From NCBI RefSeq assembly GCF_004118285.1, contig NZ_SDHY01000005.1, positions 62,001 to 126,000 of the forward strand: a DNA stretch of 64,000 bases, written 5' to 3'. Every line of letters starts with the position of its first letter. The stretch's first letter is position 1. A program made the translations under genes and the position numbers. The DNA is from Aquirufa rosea (GTDB lineage Bacteria; Bacteroidota; Bacteroidia; Cytophagales; Spirosomataceae). The notes beneath the pieces are model-generated. The model was not told the origin of the DNA. It saw nothing but the letters and a program-made list of their open reading frames with translations, and ran no database searches. This document shows positions 1-8,945 of the stretch, in pieces.

Positions 1-2562
1 GGCGACCGCTATGACCAAAAAGTTCAGGTAATAGAGTTTTCGCAATGGGTCAATCCACTCATAAAAAACGATCAATGGTCATGGAAACTGAACTACTCCA
101 ATTCAGTAGGCACGGGGTACCTGAATAATTTGAGTTTTAATTATCCTAGACTGTTAAATGCCTCCAACGAAAACCCGCTCTATTATTTTACGAATTCACA
201 GGATTCAAGCTTCACCATTTCGATTCAAAATTTATCTAAGCAACATCAAGTTTGGTTGAAAAATGGAGAAAATGCTTGGCGAAGCTTAAGCAACCAGACC
301 TCTATCGGCAAAATCAACTGTATGCCTGGTAGCAAACTTCTTGTGTTTGATCCCAATAAATTGACCAGCCCAAGCTTTGCCCAAACCATTAGTAATCAAG
401 ATATCAAACAAATATCCACTACAGAACTCATTATCATTTGTAGTCCAGCCCTTAAATCTGCTGCAGATAAATTAGCAGAATACAAAAATAAACAAGCACA
501 AATTAGTACTGCTGTCATTTCTACTGACCAAATTTATCATCAATATTCAGGTGGCAAACAAGATATTACTGCCATTCGAGATTTTTTGTTCGACCAAAAG
601 AACAGGCCGAATGCCCTGCTAAAATATGTCCTCATTTTAGGGGATGCCACCGTGGATTATAAAAACAAGAATTCCGTAGCGAGCCCCGTTGAAAAAGTAT
701 CCTATGTCCCAACTTATGAGAGTCGGGAGTCCTACCATCCCTTATTAAGCTATGCCTCTGATGACTACTTTGGTTTTTTAGCTCCTGGGCAAGGAGAATG
801 GCAGGAAGGAGAATCTCCCATCAATGAAAACCTAAGCATTGGCGTGGGACGTATACCTGCAAGAAATCTTTCTGAGGCTTTGATGCTGGTGAATAAATTG
901 ATTGACTATTCGGAAAAACAAAAATTGGCACCGGCCAAATTATATCCATTTGTATGGGTGGCAGACGATGGAGATTTTAACTTACATGTTCAAGATGCAG
1001 AAGATTTTTCCTCCAACCTAGCTGGAACAAATCCCGTGTTTCAACAAGGTAAAATCTATGTAGACCAATTTCCCATGGAACTAAATAATGGGATTTATAC
1101 CTCATCAGCTACAAAAAAACAAGTAAAAAATGCCTGGGATTCTCAAGGAGATTTCATTCATTACATTGGTCATGGTGCTGAAACAGTATGGGCTGATGAA
1201 AAAATTTGGACAACAGAGGATATTCAGAAATTAAACAACTCACAGCATTTACCGTGGGTTCTCACTGCCACCTGTCAATTCGGTCGATTTGATGACCCTA
1301 ACGTCTTATCAGGAGCAGAATTAAGTTTAGCTTCCGACAAGGGGGGAGCCATCGGATTAATTAGCACAAGCAGACCCGTATTTCAAAGTAGTAATTACGT
1401 CTTTGGCAGAGCATTTTATCGCCTCATTCAAGAACATGCCCATGATCTCAATTACCGAATGGGAGACTTATTTCGGGATACTAAAAATCAAAGTCATGCG
1501 GGTGTCATCAATCGAAATATTACATTGCTGGGGGACCCTTCTATGGCTGTCCCATGGAATTACCAATCTTTGCCACTGGCCATTGACAGCTTAAAATTGG
1601 GCTTGGAAAAACCTATAGAGTTAGCAGTTCCAGATGTATTGTCAGAAGTCACCTTGTTTTTGCAAGGTCCCAAAATGGCACAAAAGACCCTAGGTACGAA
1701 AACTAATACCTATTCCTACGAAAAAGAAGGAGATATTTTCTGGAAAGCCAAACTTAGCAACAAACAAGGCCGTATCACATTACCCTTGAACAGTATCCCC
1801 TCCATATATTCAACCCCACAAACAGTGACCATAAAATTAGTAGCTAAAGATGCCAAAGGTAAAACTTGGGCAGCGGCTAAATCCATCCAATGGATACCTA
1901 ATAATACCCCAATCATAGATAATCAAGCCCCACAAATCAAGATCAGCTTGGTCAACGAATCCAACATACAGGCCACTAGTCCTGATCCAATTTTAGAAAT
2001 TGAATTAAAAGATGATAGAGGATTTTTATGGCAAAAGGGAGTTGAAAACGTCTCTTATATACTCGTTAATGATACATTAAAAATCCCTTTATTGGATTAC
2101 TTTAATCCAACTAATGACCAAAACAATGAGGGAAAGGTATTATATTCATTTAGGAATTTACCTCCAGGTGAGTATAAAATTCAAGTAAAATGTGTAGATA
2201 TAGACAATAAGCCGAACGAGTCTACGTTTCGTTTTCAAGTTTCAAAAGAGAACCTTAGTAGTAATTACTTACTAGTTTACCCTAATCCATTCCTAAATCA
2301 AGTTCATTTTCGCTTAATCCAAGAAAAATTTTGGTCAGATAATGAATATCATCTAAAAATTATCAGTCTATTGGGCCAAACAATCCTTGAAAAATCTGGA
2401 AATTTATTAGGTAGTGCGGATGAATCGGTGGATTTGACGGTGACTTTTCAGGACGCAGAATTGACGAATTTGGGAATGGGAGCCTACTATGAATTAGAGC
2501 TAAAAGATAAAGATGGTTCGGATTTAAGGAAGTACAAGGGGAAAATTTTGACCTTAAAATAA
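1..2562 (+). CDS. porU: Type IX secretion system sortase PorU (5' end cut by window edge)
   Basis: Gingipain-like C25 cysteine peptidase of the outer membrane that removes the C-terminal sorting domain of type IX secretion cargo. The reading frame is open from base 1 and the first residues (GDRYDQKVQV...) already look like PorU, so the gene starts before the window and the TTG at 130 is internal. The catalytic histidine sits in a YIGHG motif (codon 1171-1173) and the catalytic cysteine in a TATCQFG motif (codon 1273-1275). The C-terminal 90 or so residues begin with a YPNPF motif and resemble a type A sorting domain, as is known for PorU, which keeps its own domain. porV, its shuttle partner, follows after 101 bp, the usual order in Bacteroidota. 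N-terminal signal sequence and total length cannot be judged. Confidence 0.93.
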   Translation, partial: GDRYDQKVQVIEFSQWVNPLIKNDQWSWKLNYSNSVGTGYLNNLSFNYPRLLNASNENPLYYFTNSQDSSFTISIQNLSKQHQVWLKNGENAWRSLSNQTSIGKINCMPGSKLLVFDPNKLTSPSFAQTISNQDIKQISTTELIIICSPALKSAADKLAEYKNKQAQISTAVISTDQIYHQYSGGKQDITAIRDFLFDQKNRPNALLKYVLILGDATVDYKNKNSVASPVEKVSYVPTYESRESYHPLLSYASDDYFGFLAPGQGEWQEGESPINENLSIGVGRIPARNLSEALMLVNKLIDYSEKQKLAPAKLYPFVWVADDGDFNLHVQDAEDFSSNLAGTNPVFQQGKIYVDQFPMELNNGIYTSSATKKQVKNAWDSQGDFIHYIGHGAETVWADEKIWTTEDIQKLNNSQHLPWVLTATCQFGRFDDPNVLSGAELSLASDKGGAIGLISTSRPVFQSSNYVFGRAFYRLIQEHAHDLNYRMGDLFRDTKNQSHAGVINRNITLLGDPSMAVPWNYQSLPLAIDSLKLGLEKPIELAVPDVLSEVTLFLQGPKMAQKTLGTKTNTYSYEKEGDIFWKAKLSNKQGRITLPLNSIPSIYSTPQTVTIKLVAKDAKGKTWAAAKSIQWIPNNTPIIDNQAPQIKISLVNESNIQATSPDPILEIELKDDRGFLWQKGVENVSYILVNDTLKIPLLDYFNPTNDQNNEGKVLYSFRNLPPGEYKIQVKCVDIDNKPNESTFRFQVSKENLSSNYLLVYPNPFLNQVHFRLIQEKFWSDNEYHLKIISLLGQTILEKSGNLLGSADESVDLTVTFQDAELTNLGMGAYYELELKDKDGSDLRKYKGKILTLK

Positions 2563-2612
2563 ATTTTGACAAATATTTTAGTTTGTAAAACAACAATTAG
2601 CTTAAAAATACC

Positions 2613-2620
2613 TATTTTTG
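2613..2620 (+). promoter_or_regulatory. Possible -7 box for porV
   Basis: TATTTTTG matches the Bacteroidota -7 consensus TAnnTTTG and lies 44 bp before the porV start. No TTTG is found at the expected 19-nt spacing; the nearest, at 2582-2585, is 27 nt away. It suggests that porV can be transcribed apart from porU. Confidence 0.35.
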
Positions 2621-2663
2621 GACTTAGCTTTATGCTGAATAGACTCTCTAATTTTTTTAAACA

Positions 2664-3845
2664 ATGACGACAAACAATTCATTTTTCCCAAAAGCAGTAT
2701 TGACCTTGATAGCAGGTTTGATTAGTACGTATGCCTTTGGACAAGCATTAGTTTCTGGTCAAATAAATTCAGGAAGAATTCCTACACCAACCATGTTATT
2801 CTTGAATGTGGCTCCAGATGCACGTTCGGCTGGTATGGGAGATGCTGGTGTCGCAATATCCTCTGATGTAAATGCCATTTATTGGAATCCAGCAAAATTG
2901 GCAACAGCTGAGAAAGATCTAGGGTTTTCTATTTCATACACTCCTTGGTTGAGAAACCTAGTGAATGATATGGCTCTTTATAATATTGCTGGTTACAAAA
3001 AAACAGGCAAAGATCAAGCCTTTGGTTTCTCTATTAACTATTTTGATCAAGGTTTATTCCAGGCCACTACTTCCACAGGTCAAAGTGCTGGAAACTTTAA
3101 TTCAAAAGAATATGCCATCACAGCTTCACATGCTCGTAAGTTGTCCAATACTCTATCTTTAGGTGTTAATTTAAAATACATCAACTCCAACTTGTTAGGA
3201 AACTATACTGGAACCAATGGTTCTGGTGTAGCCATGAAGCCTGCTCAGACTGTTGCAGCGGATGTAGCATTATATTGGAACAGCGTTTCTGCAAAAGAAT
3301 GGAAATATACCTATGGATTAGTTTTATCTAACATCTCTGGTAAAGTTTCTTATGGTGGTGTTGACAAAAACTTCATCCCAACCAACTTACGTTTCGGTGT
3401 AGCTACAAGCAAAGATATTTCTGAAGGAAACCGCTTAACATTTACTTTAGATTTCAACAAGTTAATGGTTCCAACTCCATACTCAATCGATGCTAATGGC
3501 GCCAAAGTAGGTAACGATCCTAATGACGCTACTGCGATTGGTGGAATCTTCAGTTCATTGTTTGACGCTCCAGACGGATTCGGTGAGGAATTAAAAGAAA
3601 TTACAACTTCTCTTGGTGCTGAGTACTTATTCAACAACTCATTTGCTTTAAGAACTGGTTATTTCCACGAAAGCGAAATGAAAGGAAATCGTAAGTATTT
3701 CACATTCGGTGTTGGTTTCAAACTAGACCAGAAATACGGATTTGACTTCGCTTACTTAGTTCCTACAGGATCAGGAAGCCCGCTAGCCAACACTCTGCGT
3801 GTTTCTTTATTAGCTGCCATTAACAATGGTGCTGCCAAAAAATAA
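2664..3845 (+). CDS. porV: Type IX secretion outer-membrane shuttle protein PorV
   Basis: FadL-like outer-membrane beta-barrel protein of 393 residues that carries cargo from the translocon to the PorU sortase. The first 27 residues form a signal peptide ending AFGQ. The mature start contains the family stretch FLNVAPDARSAGMGDAGVA followed by NAIYWNPAKLA, both typical of PorV/LptO. The rest alternates short polar and aromatic strands, as expected for a barrel, and the length is normal for the family. It lies 101 bp after porU and ends just before a strong hairpin terminator, so porU-porV form a closed unit. Confidence 0.93.
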   Translation: MTTNNSFFPKAVLTLIAGLISTYAFGQALVSGQINSGRIPTPTMLFLNVAPDARSAGMGDAGVAISSDVNAIYWNPAKLATAEKDLGFSISYTPWLRNLVNDMALYNIAGYKKTGKDQAFGFSINYFDQGLFQATTSTGQSAGNFNSKEYAITASHARKLSNTLSLGVNLKYINSNLLGNYTGTNGSGVAMKPAQTVAADVALYWNSVSAKEWKYTYGLVLSNISGKVSYGGVDKNFIPTNLRFGVATSKDISEGNRLTFTLDFNKLMVPTPYSIDANGAKVGNDPNDATAIGGIFSSLFDAPDGFGEELKEITTSLGAEYLFNNSFALRTGYFHESEMKGNRKYFTFGVGFKLDQKYGFDFAYLVPTGSGSPLANTLRVSLLAAINNGAAKK

Positions 3846-3866
3846 GATTACAATATCATGTTGATA

Positions 3867-3901
3867 ACAAATGACATTCTTCGGGATGTCATTTGTATTT
3901 T
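3867..3901 (+). terminator. Rho-independent terminator after porV with a UUCG tetraloop
   Basis: A 13-bp stem (3867-3879 with 3884-3896, one G-U pair) closes on C(TTCG)G, the very stable UUCG tetraloop, and is followed by ATTTT. It starts 22 bp after the porV stop. It lies inside an upstream extension of the next reading frame, which argues that the next gene starts downstream of it. Confidence 0.85.
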
Positions 3902-3914
3902 AGCCCATAAGCAC

Positions 3915-5183
3915 ATGCTGGACCGTACCATCCCCCCACCTGCGTTCCCTATTGAATTAGTCAAATTTCCATCTAACCAAGTAGGTCATTTGTCTAATGG
4001 AATACCCGTCTATTCTATCAATTTGGGAGAGCAACCTGTGTTTAAACTGGAGATTATTAGTCCAGCGGGGACAAAAGCCGGATCTCAAGCAGGAATGGCT
4101 TCTATGGTAGCCAACCTCATGAAACGAGGCACACTAAAGCATTCAGCACAAGCCATTCATGAAGCTTTTGATTTTTTAGGGGCCTTTTGGGACATACAGT
4201 GCAATCTAGATTATGCCAACTTTTCAATATATGGATTAAATAAGCATTTTGACTCCTTGTTACCTTGGGTAGCTGAAATATTGAAAGAAGCTCAATTTAG
4301 CACAGAGGAATTCGAAAAAGAAATTGCGATTGAGACGCAAAAAGCCAAACTTAATTGGCAAAAAACCTCATTTGCAGCTAGCCAATTATTTAGAAATCAA
4401 TTGTTTGGAGACCATGCCTATGGTAGATATATGTCGCCAGAAACTTTAGGCAATTTGAAAAAATCCGATTTGTTTCAATTCTATATCTCTACTTGGGCAT
4501 CCATTCGACCTATTATATTTTTATCTGGAAAAATCTCAGATAAGGAATTAAAACTTCTAGATGCTAGTATTGGTCAACTCCACTTTGAAAATTCCTGGTC
4601 AAAGGAATCAAACCCTTCGACATCCCAAGAGGTCAAAATACAACACGACCGCAGGGAAGGTGCCTTACAAACATCTATCCGGATGGGAAAATTAGCCATT
4701 GGTAGAGAACATCCAGACTATTTTAAATTAAGTATTTTAAATACTGTTTTAGGGGGATATTTTGGTTCTCGACTTCAAAATAACATCAGAGAAGATAAAG
4801 GTTTTACCTATGGAATTTCCTCCTCCATTGTTCCCTTACATGATGCCTCCTATTGGGTGACAGGAACTGATGTTAACGGAGAAAATTCGGAGCAAACATT
4901 AGATGAAATAAGAAAAGAAATCAAAATACTCCAACAAGAGTTGATTCCTGAAGAAGAACTAGAATTGGTCAAGAATTACCTGATGGGAAGCTTTACGGGT
5001 GAGCTGACTCAAGCCTTTGATATCGCTGAAAAAATCAAAGTAGTTCAATTAGAAAACTTGGCTCCCAATTTCTATGATCAATTTCAAAGAGAAATTTTGC
5101 AATGCCAAGCTCAAGAATTGAGGGAAATTGCCAATCAATACTTGAACTTGGATGAATTGCATGTGGTGATGGTGGGAGCTTAA
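3915..5183 (+). CDS. M16-family peptidase homologue lacking the zinc site
   Basis: Insulinase/pitrilysin-type (M16B) protein of 422 residues. In active members the zinc site is HxxEH within a stretch like GLAHFLEHMLFKGT. Here the aligned stretch at about residues 60-73 reads GMASMVANLMKRGT, so both histidines and the glutamate are gone. The second-half motif GSRLQNNIREDKGFTYG (about residues 283-299), which holds the substrate-binding Arg and Tyr, is kept. Such dead subunits usually pair with an active M16 partner, but none is in this window. I chose the ATG at 3915 because the frame extended to 3858 would run through the porV terminator. The 3' end overlaps the convergent kinase gene by 4 bp. 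Role unknown; processing or chaperoning in the envelope is only a guess. Confidence 0.8.
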   Translation: MLDRTIPPPAFPIELVKFPSNQVGHLSNGIPVYSINLGEQPVFKLEIISPAGTKAGSQAGMASMVANLMKRGTLKHSAQAIHEAFDFLGAFWDIQCNLDYANFSIYGLNKHFDSLLPWVAEILKEAQFSTEEFEKEIAIETQKAKLNWQKTSFAASQLFRNQLFGDHAYGRYMSPETLGNLKKSDLFQFYISTWASIRPIIFLSGKISDKELKLLDASIGQLHFENSWSKESNPSTSQEVKIQHDRREGALQTSIRMGKLAIGREHPDYFKLSILNTVLGGYFGSRLQNNIREDKGFTYGISSSIVPLHDASYWVTGTDVNGENSEQTLDEIRKEIKILQQELIPEEELELVKNYLMGSFTGELTQAFDIAEKIKVVQLENLAPNFYDQFQREILQCQAQELREIANQYLNLDELHVVMVGA

Positions 5184-5199
5184 AACCTAGCTAGCTCCC
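5174..5199. terminator. Hairpin over the two convergent stop codons (weak terminator candidate)
   Basis: GGGAGCT (5174-5180) and AGCTCCC (5193-5199) form a perfect 7-bp inverted repeat with a 12-nt loop. The loop includes the stop codon of the M16 gene, and the structure overlaps the end of the kinase gene. The T-rich tail on either strand is poor, so termination is possible but unproven. Confidence 0.35.
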
Positions 5200-6088
5200 T
5201 AAATTCATTTACTCGAGCTTCTAGGTCGTCCTGAGTAATCTCAAATAAACGCTCCGTCCCAAACTTCTCTACGCAGAAGGAAGCCATGGCTGAACCATAC
5301 ACAATGGCCTGGCGCATGCTTTCAAAAGATGTATCATCCTTTTGGGCTAAATAACCTATAAATCCACCCACAAAGGTATCCCCAGCACCTGTTGGATCGA
5401 ATACTTCCTCCAAAGGTAATGCCGGACAATAAAACATATTATCTTCTTGGAATAAAAGTGCTCCATGCTCCCCTTTTTTGATAATCAAGGTCTTTGGTCC
5501 CATGGCCATGATCAATTTAGCAGCGATTCGCAAGGAATACTGCTCTGACAGCTGACGCGCTTCTTCGTCATTGATGCACAACACATCCACCATTTTCAAG
5601 ACTCTTTTCAAATCGTCCATCGACACATTCATCCAAAAATTCATGGTATCCATGACAATCAACTTTGGACGTTTGTTCAAACCCTGGATAGCATCTATTT
5701 GAACTTGCGGTGTCAAATTTCCCAACATCAAATAATCACAATCTTGATAAGAAGCTGGAATAGTAGGCTGAAAATCCGCTAGCACATTTAAATCGGTAAC
5801 AAGCGTATCCCGGGTATTCATATTATTGTGGTATTTACCTGCCCAGAAAAAGGTCTTTTCTCCAGGTTTAACTTGTAAACCCTCCAAATCTATCCCCTTT
5901 TCTTCCAAGGTTTCCATATACTCTTTGGGGAAATCATCTCCAACTACTGCCACCACATTCACTTTTGGTAAGAAAAATGCAGCGGACAAACTGATGTAAG
6001 TACATGAACCGCCGATAATTTTATCGGTTTTTCCGTAAGGGGTTTCCAAGGCATCAAATGCCACTGTTCCAATTGATAATAAGCTCAT
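5180..6088 (-). CDS. PfkB-family carbohydrate/nucleoside kinase
   Basis: ATP-dependent kinase of the ribokinase/PfkB superfamily, 302 residues, cytoplasmic. The substrate-binding GG (IIGGSCTYIS) is near the start, and the family signature DPTGAGDTFVGGF lies at about residues 231-243, with the catalytic base as the aspartate of GAGD. The substrate cannot be read from sequence; ribose, fructose, adenosine or another sugar are all possible. The gene lies 10 bp downstream of a GNAT-family gene on the same strand, so the two are probably co-transcribed. Confidence 0.85.
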   Translation of the reverse strand: MSLLSIGTVAFDALETPYGKTDKIIGGSCTYISLSAAFFLPKVNVVAVVGDDFPKEYMETLEEKGIDLEGLQVKPGEKTFFWAGKYHNNMNTRDTLVTDLNVLADFQPTIPASYQDCDYLMLGNLTPQVQIDAIQGLNKRPKLIVMDTMNFWMNVSMDDLKRVLKMVDVLCINDEEARQLSEQYSLRIAAKLIMAMGPKTLIIKKGEHGALLFQEDNMFYCPALPLEEVFDPTGAGDTFVGGFIGYLAQKDDTSFESMRQAIVYGSAMASFCVEKFGTERLFEITQDDLEARVNEFRELARF

Positions 6089-6098
6089 TTTAAATTAT

Positions 6099-7277
6099 TT
6101 AGCCAACTTTAGGACAACGACTAAAGGGCTGGTTTGGATTAAATAAATAACGATAAGTGATATATGTTTTATCGATAGTAGCCCCCAATTGAGAGACAAA
6201 TCGAAGCATTTTGGGATTAAAATCTCCCACCCAATTCATATCCATGGTCTCATATGGATAGAATGGATTTTCACGGGCAGCTTGTCGGAAGCGCAATGCA
6301 ATGGCAGATTCTACTCCTTTCCCTTGGTGGTCAGGGACCACACCAAAAATAACGCCACATGAACGAGTCAAAACCCCTTTCCATTTCAATAACAAGAATT
6401 TAATCATACCCCAAATATTCATTTTTCCATTAAGATGCTTCACGATTTGATTCAAATCGGGGATAACGATAAAAAATGCTACGGGATCTCCCTCAGCGGT
6501 ATAGGCAAACCAAAGTAATTGCTCATCAATGATTGGCTTCATTTTTTTCACAAGCTTTTGCGCCTGCTCAGAACTCATGGCAGACACCCCTGGGAATTTC
6601 GCCCATGCAGCATTAAAAATAACCTTAAAATCCTCTGCATATTTCCCTAGATTATCTTTTTCAATGTGCTTGAAAACATAACTCGGATTCTGATATATTC
6701 TTTGTGCTTTCTCCTCTATGGCAGGAGCTACATTGGCCGCCTGAATAGGTGAAACGAACACATACTGCTGAAAATAATCTTTAAATCCATAATGCTCAAA
6801 AAACGCAATATAGTATTCTTTGGTCCAAGGCATTTTATAGGTCGGTTCAAACTCCCAGCCTTTCACCATTAATCCCCAAAAACTATCTCTTTCTCCAAAA
6901 TTAATGGGGCCATCCATTGCTTCTAGACCTTTGGACTTTAACCATTCCGCGCAGGCATCAAATAGTGTGAATGCCGCTTTTTCATCTTCAATACACTCAA
7001 AAAAGCCCATTCCACCCGCAGCCAACTCTCCCTCTTTGGCAGGCTTCCCATCGTAGAAAGCCGCTACCCTACCAATCACTTGATTATTTTCATCAAACAA
7101 CAACCAACGGATAGCATCCCCATGTTTGAAATGAGGGTTCTTTTTAGGATCAAAAACGGATTCTATATCCGAATCCAAGGGCCTAATCCAGTTAGTATCT
7201 TGCGCATATAATTGAACCGGGAAAGTCAAAAATGCCATTTTTAGGCTATTATTGTCAGCTACTTCTCTTAAATACAT
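6099..7277 (-). CDS. GNAT-family N-acetyltransferase-like protein
   Basis: A 392-residue protein whose start (FLTFPVQLYAQDTNWIRPLDSD) and later block around IFGVVPDHQGKGVESAIALRF resemble a conserved Bacteroidota family annotated as GNAT acetyltransferase. The last block matches an acetyl-CoA-binding Q/RxxGxG/A motif (QGKGVE). The substrate is unknown. The reading frame extends upstream to 7349, but I chose the ATG at 7277. A -7 box (TATCTTTG on this strand, 7310-7317) lies inside the extension, and homologues I recall begin just before the FLTFP block. The pfkB-family kinase gene follows after 10 bp. Confidence 0.7.
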   Translation of the reverse strand: MYLREVADNNSLKMAFLTFPVQLYAQDTNWIRPLDSDIESVFDPKKNPHFKHGDAIRWLLFDENNQVIGRVAAFYDGKPAKEGELAAGGMGFFECIEDEKAAFTLFDACAEWLKSKGLEAMDGPINFGERDSFWGLMVKGWEFEPTYKMPWTKEYYIAFFEHYGFKDYFQQYVFVSPIQAANVAPAIEEKAQRIYQNPSYVFKHIEKDNLGKYAEDFKVIFNAAWAKFPGVSAMSSEQAQKLVKKMKPIIDEQLLWFAYTAEGDPVAFFIVIPDLNQIVKHLNGKMNIWGMIKFLLLKWKGVLTRSCGVIFGVVPDHQGKGVESAIALRFRQAARENPFYPYETMDMNWVGDFNPKMLRFVSQLGATIDKTYITYRYLFNPNQPFSRCPKVG

Positions 7278-7309
7278 GCCTGAAGAAAATTGGAATTTTA
7301 ATATTTTGA

Positions 7310-7317
7310 CAAAGATA
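7310..7317 (-). promoter_or_regulatory. Possible -7 box for the GNAT/kinase pair
   Basis: On the - strand the sequence reads TATCTTTG, a full match to TAnnTTTG, 32 bp before the chosen ATG. A TTG at 7333-7335 is only 15 nt upstream, so the -33 element is poor. Confidence 0.4.
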
Positions 7318-7373
7318 ATAGAATGAGGCGAGCAATCCGCCCAATCCATAAAACATTCAAGGACTCTAAATCG

Positions 7374-7405
7374 TTTGGTGGTTTAAAAGAATCAAAGTAA
7401 TTTTA
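7374..7405 (+). promoter_or_regulatory. Possible cysS promoter
   Basis: TTTG (7374-7377), a 20-nt spacer and TAATTTTA (7398-7405) resemble the Bacteroidota promoter, with A for G at the last -7 position. The box ends 41 bp before the cysS start. Confidence 0.35.
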
Positions 7406-7446
7406 GTTCTTTTATAAATAGTACCTCCGAAAGGAAAATTTATACC

Positions 7447-8940
7447 ATGCAAGCCTTAAAATTATACAATACTCTCTCCAGAGAAAAAGAATTATTTACT
7501 CCAATCAATCATCCTCACGTAGGTTTGTATGTGTGTGGACCCACAGTTTATAATTATGTCCATCTAGGAAATCTAAGGACTTTCACCTCTTTTGATATAT
7601 TGCATCGGTATTTAAAGCACATTGGATATCAAGTTCGGTACGTAAGAAACATCACGGATGTAGGCCATTTAGTGGGAGATGGAGATGAAGGAGAAGATAA
7701 GATTGGGAAAATGGCCAAATTGGAAAAACTGGAACCTATGGAAATTGTGCATCGGTATACCCAAAATTTCCACCAGGTTTTAGAACAGTTTAACTTGCTT
7801 CCTCCGAGCATTGAGCCCACTGCCACAGGACATATTTCTGAGCAAATTGAGACTACCAAGATTCTCTTGGATAAAGGCTTAGCTTATGAATCCAATGGTT
7901 CCGTTTATTTTGACATTGAAGCCTACAATAAACAAGGAGGAGAATATGGCAAACTTTCAGGGCGCGTTTTAGAGGATTTATTAACTGAAACTCGTGATTT
8001 GGATGGAGTAGGTGAAAAAAGAAATCCGCTCGACTTTGCTCTTTGGAAAAAGGCAGCACCAGAGCATTTAATGCATTGGCCTTCGCCTTGGGGAGAGGGA
8101 TTTCCTGGATGGCATTTAGAATGTACCTGTATGAGTCACAAGTATTTAGGAGATACATTTGATATACATGGAGGTGGAATGGATTTAAAATTCCCACACC
8201 ATGAATGCGAAATAGCTCAGGCAAATGCTACCTATGGACAGCAGCCTGTTCGCTACTGGATGCACACCAATATGCTAACGGTGAACGGCCAAAAAATGAG
8301 TAAATCCTTAGGTAACTCCTTTTTACCGGCTGAACTATTTAGCGGCAATCACCCCTTGCTGGATCAGGCTTACAGTCCTATGACTGTTCGTTTTTTCATG
8401 CTACAATCGCAATACAGAAGTACACTTGACTTCTCCAATGAGGCCCTAAAAGCCGCGCAAAAAGGGTATAAACGCATTGCCAACGGACTTAGAATTATTA
8501 AAAAGATACAGTTTTTGCCTGAAGCAGATCCTACGGAAATTGATCCAAAACATGGCGAAGAAATTCAATCTGCCATTCAGGGGTGCTATGATGGTATGAA
8601 TGATGACTTAAATACTGCGGTATGTATTGCTAATTTATTTACCTTGCTCAAAAAAATCAACCAATTACATACAGGACAAGTTTCCTTGGCTTCTCTCGGC
8701 AAAGAGTCATTTGAAACACTAAAATCCAACTACATGACGTTTTTGGAGGATATTCTGGGCATTAAAGAAGAGCTTCCAGAAAATTGGGATAGCATGATAC
8801 AAGGATTATTGCAGCTTTACAAGGAATTCAAACAAAGCAAGCAATACCACAAAGTAGATGAAATTAGAGCTACTTTTAAGTCCATGGGATTGATTATCAA
8901 GGATATGAAAAACTCCATCGATTGGGGTTATGAAGAATAA
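7447..8940 (+). CDS. cysS: Cysteinyl-tRNA synthetase
   Basis: Class I aminoacyl-tRNA synthetase that charges tRNA-Cys, 497 residues, normal length. The HIGH-type motif appears as HLGN in NYVHLGNLRTF near residue 39, and KMSKS in GQKMSKSLGN near residue 282. Zinc ligands include the cysteine of YVCGPTVYN and the CTCMSH and HHECE segments. The ATG at 7447 gives the usual MQALKLYNTLSREKE start. Two rhomboid genes follow with gaps of 5 and 4 bp, so the three are probably one operon. Confidence 0.97.
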   Translation: MQALKLYNTLSREKELFTPINHPHVGLYVCGPTVYNYVHLGNLRTFTSFDILHRYLKHIGYQVRYVRNITDVGHLVGDGDEGEDKIGKMAKLEKLEPMEIVHRYTQNFHQVLEQFNLLPPSIEPTATGHISEQIETTKILLDKGLAYESNGSVYFDIEAYNKQGGEYGKLSGRVLEDLLTETRDLDGVGEKRNPLDFALWKKAAPEHLMHWPSPWGEGFPGWHLECTCMSHKYLGDTFDIHGGGMDLKFPHHECEIAQANATYGQQPVRYWMHTNMLTVNGQKMSKSLGNSFLPAELFSGNHPLLDQAYSPMTVRFFMLQSQYRSTLDFSNEALKAAQKGYKRIANGLRIIKKIQFLPEADPTEIDPKHGEEIQSAIQGCYDGMNDDLNTAVCIANLFTLLKKINQLHTGQVSLASLGKESFETLKSNYMTFLEDILGIKEELPENWDSMIQGLLQLYKEFKQSKQYHKVDEIRATFKSMGLIIKDMKNSIDWGYEE

Positions 8941-8945
8941 AAAGC

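Noticed and set aside
3858-3914. Longer M16-family start including 19 extra residues
   Set aside because: The extension runs through the porV hairpin terminator and adds no conserved residues.
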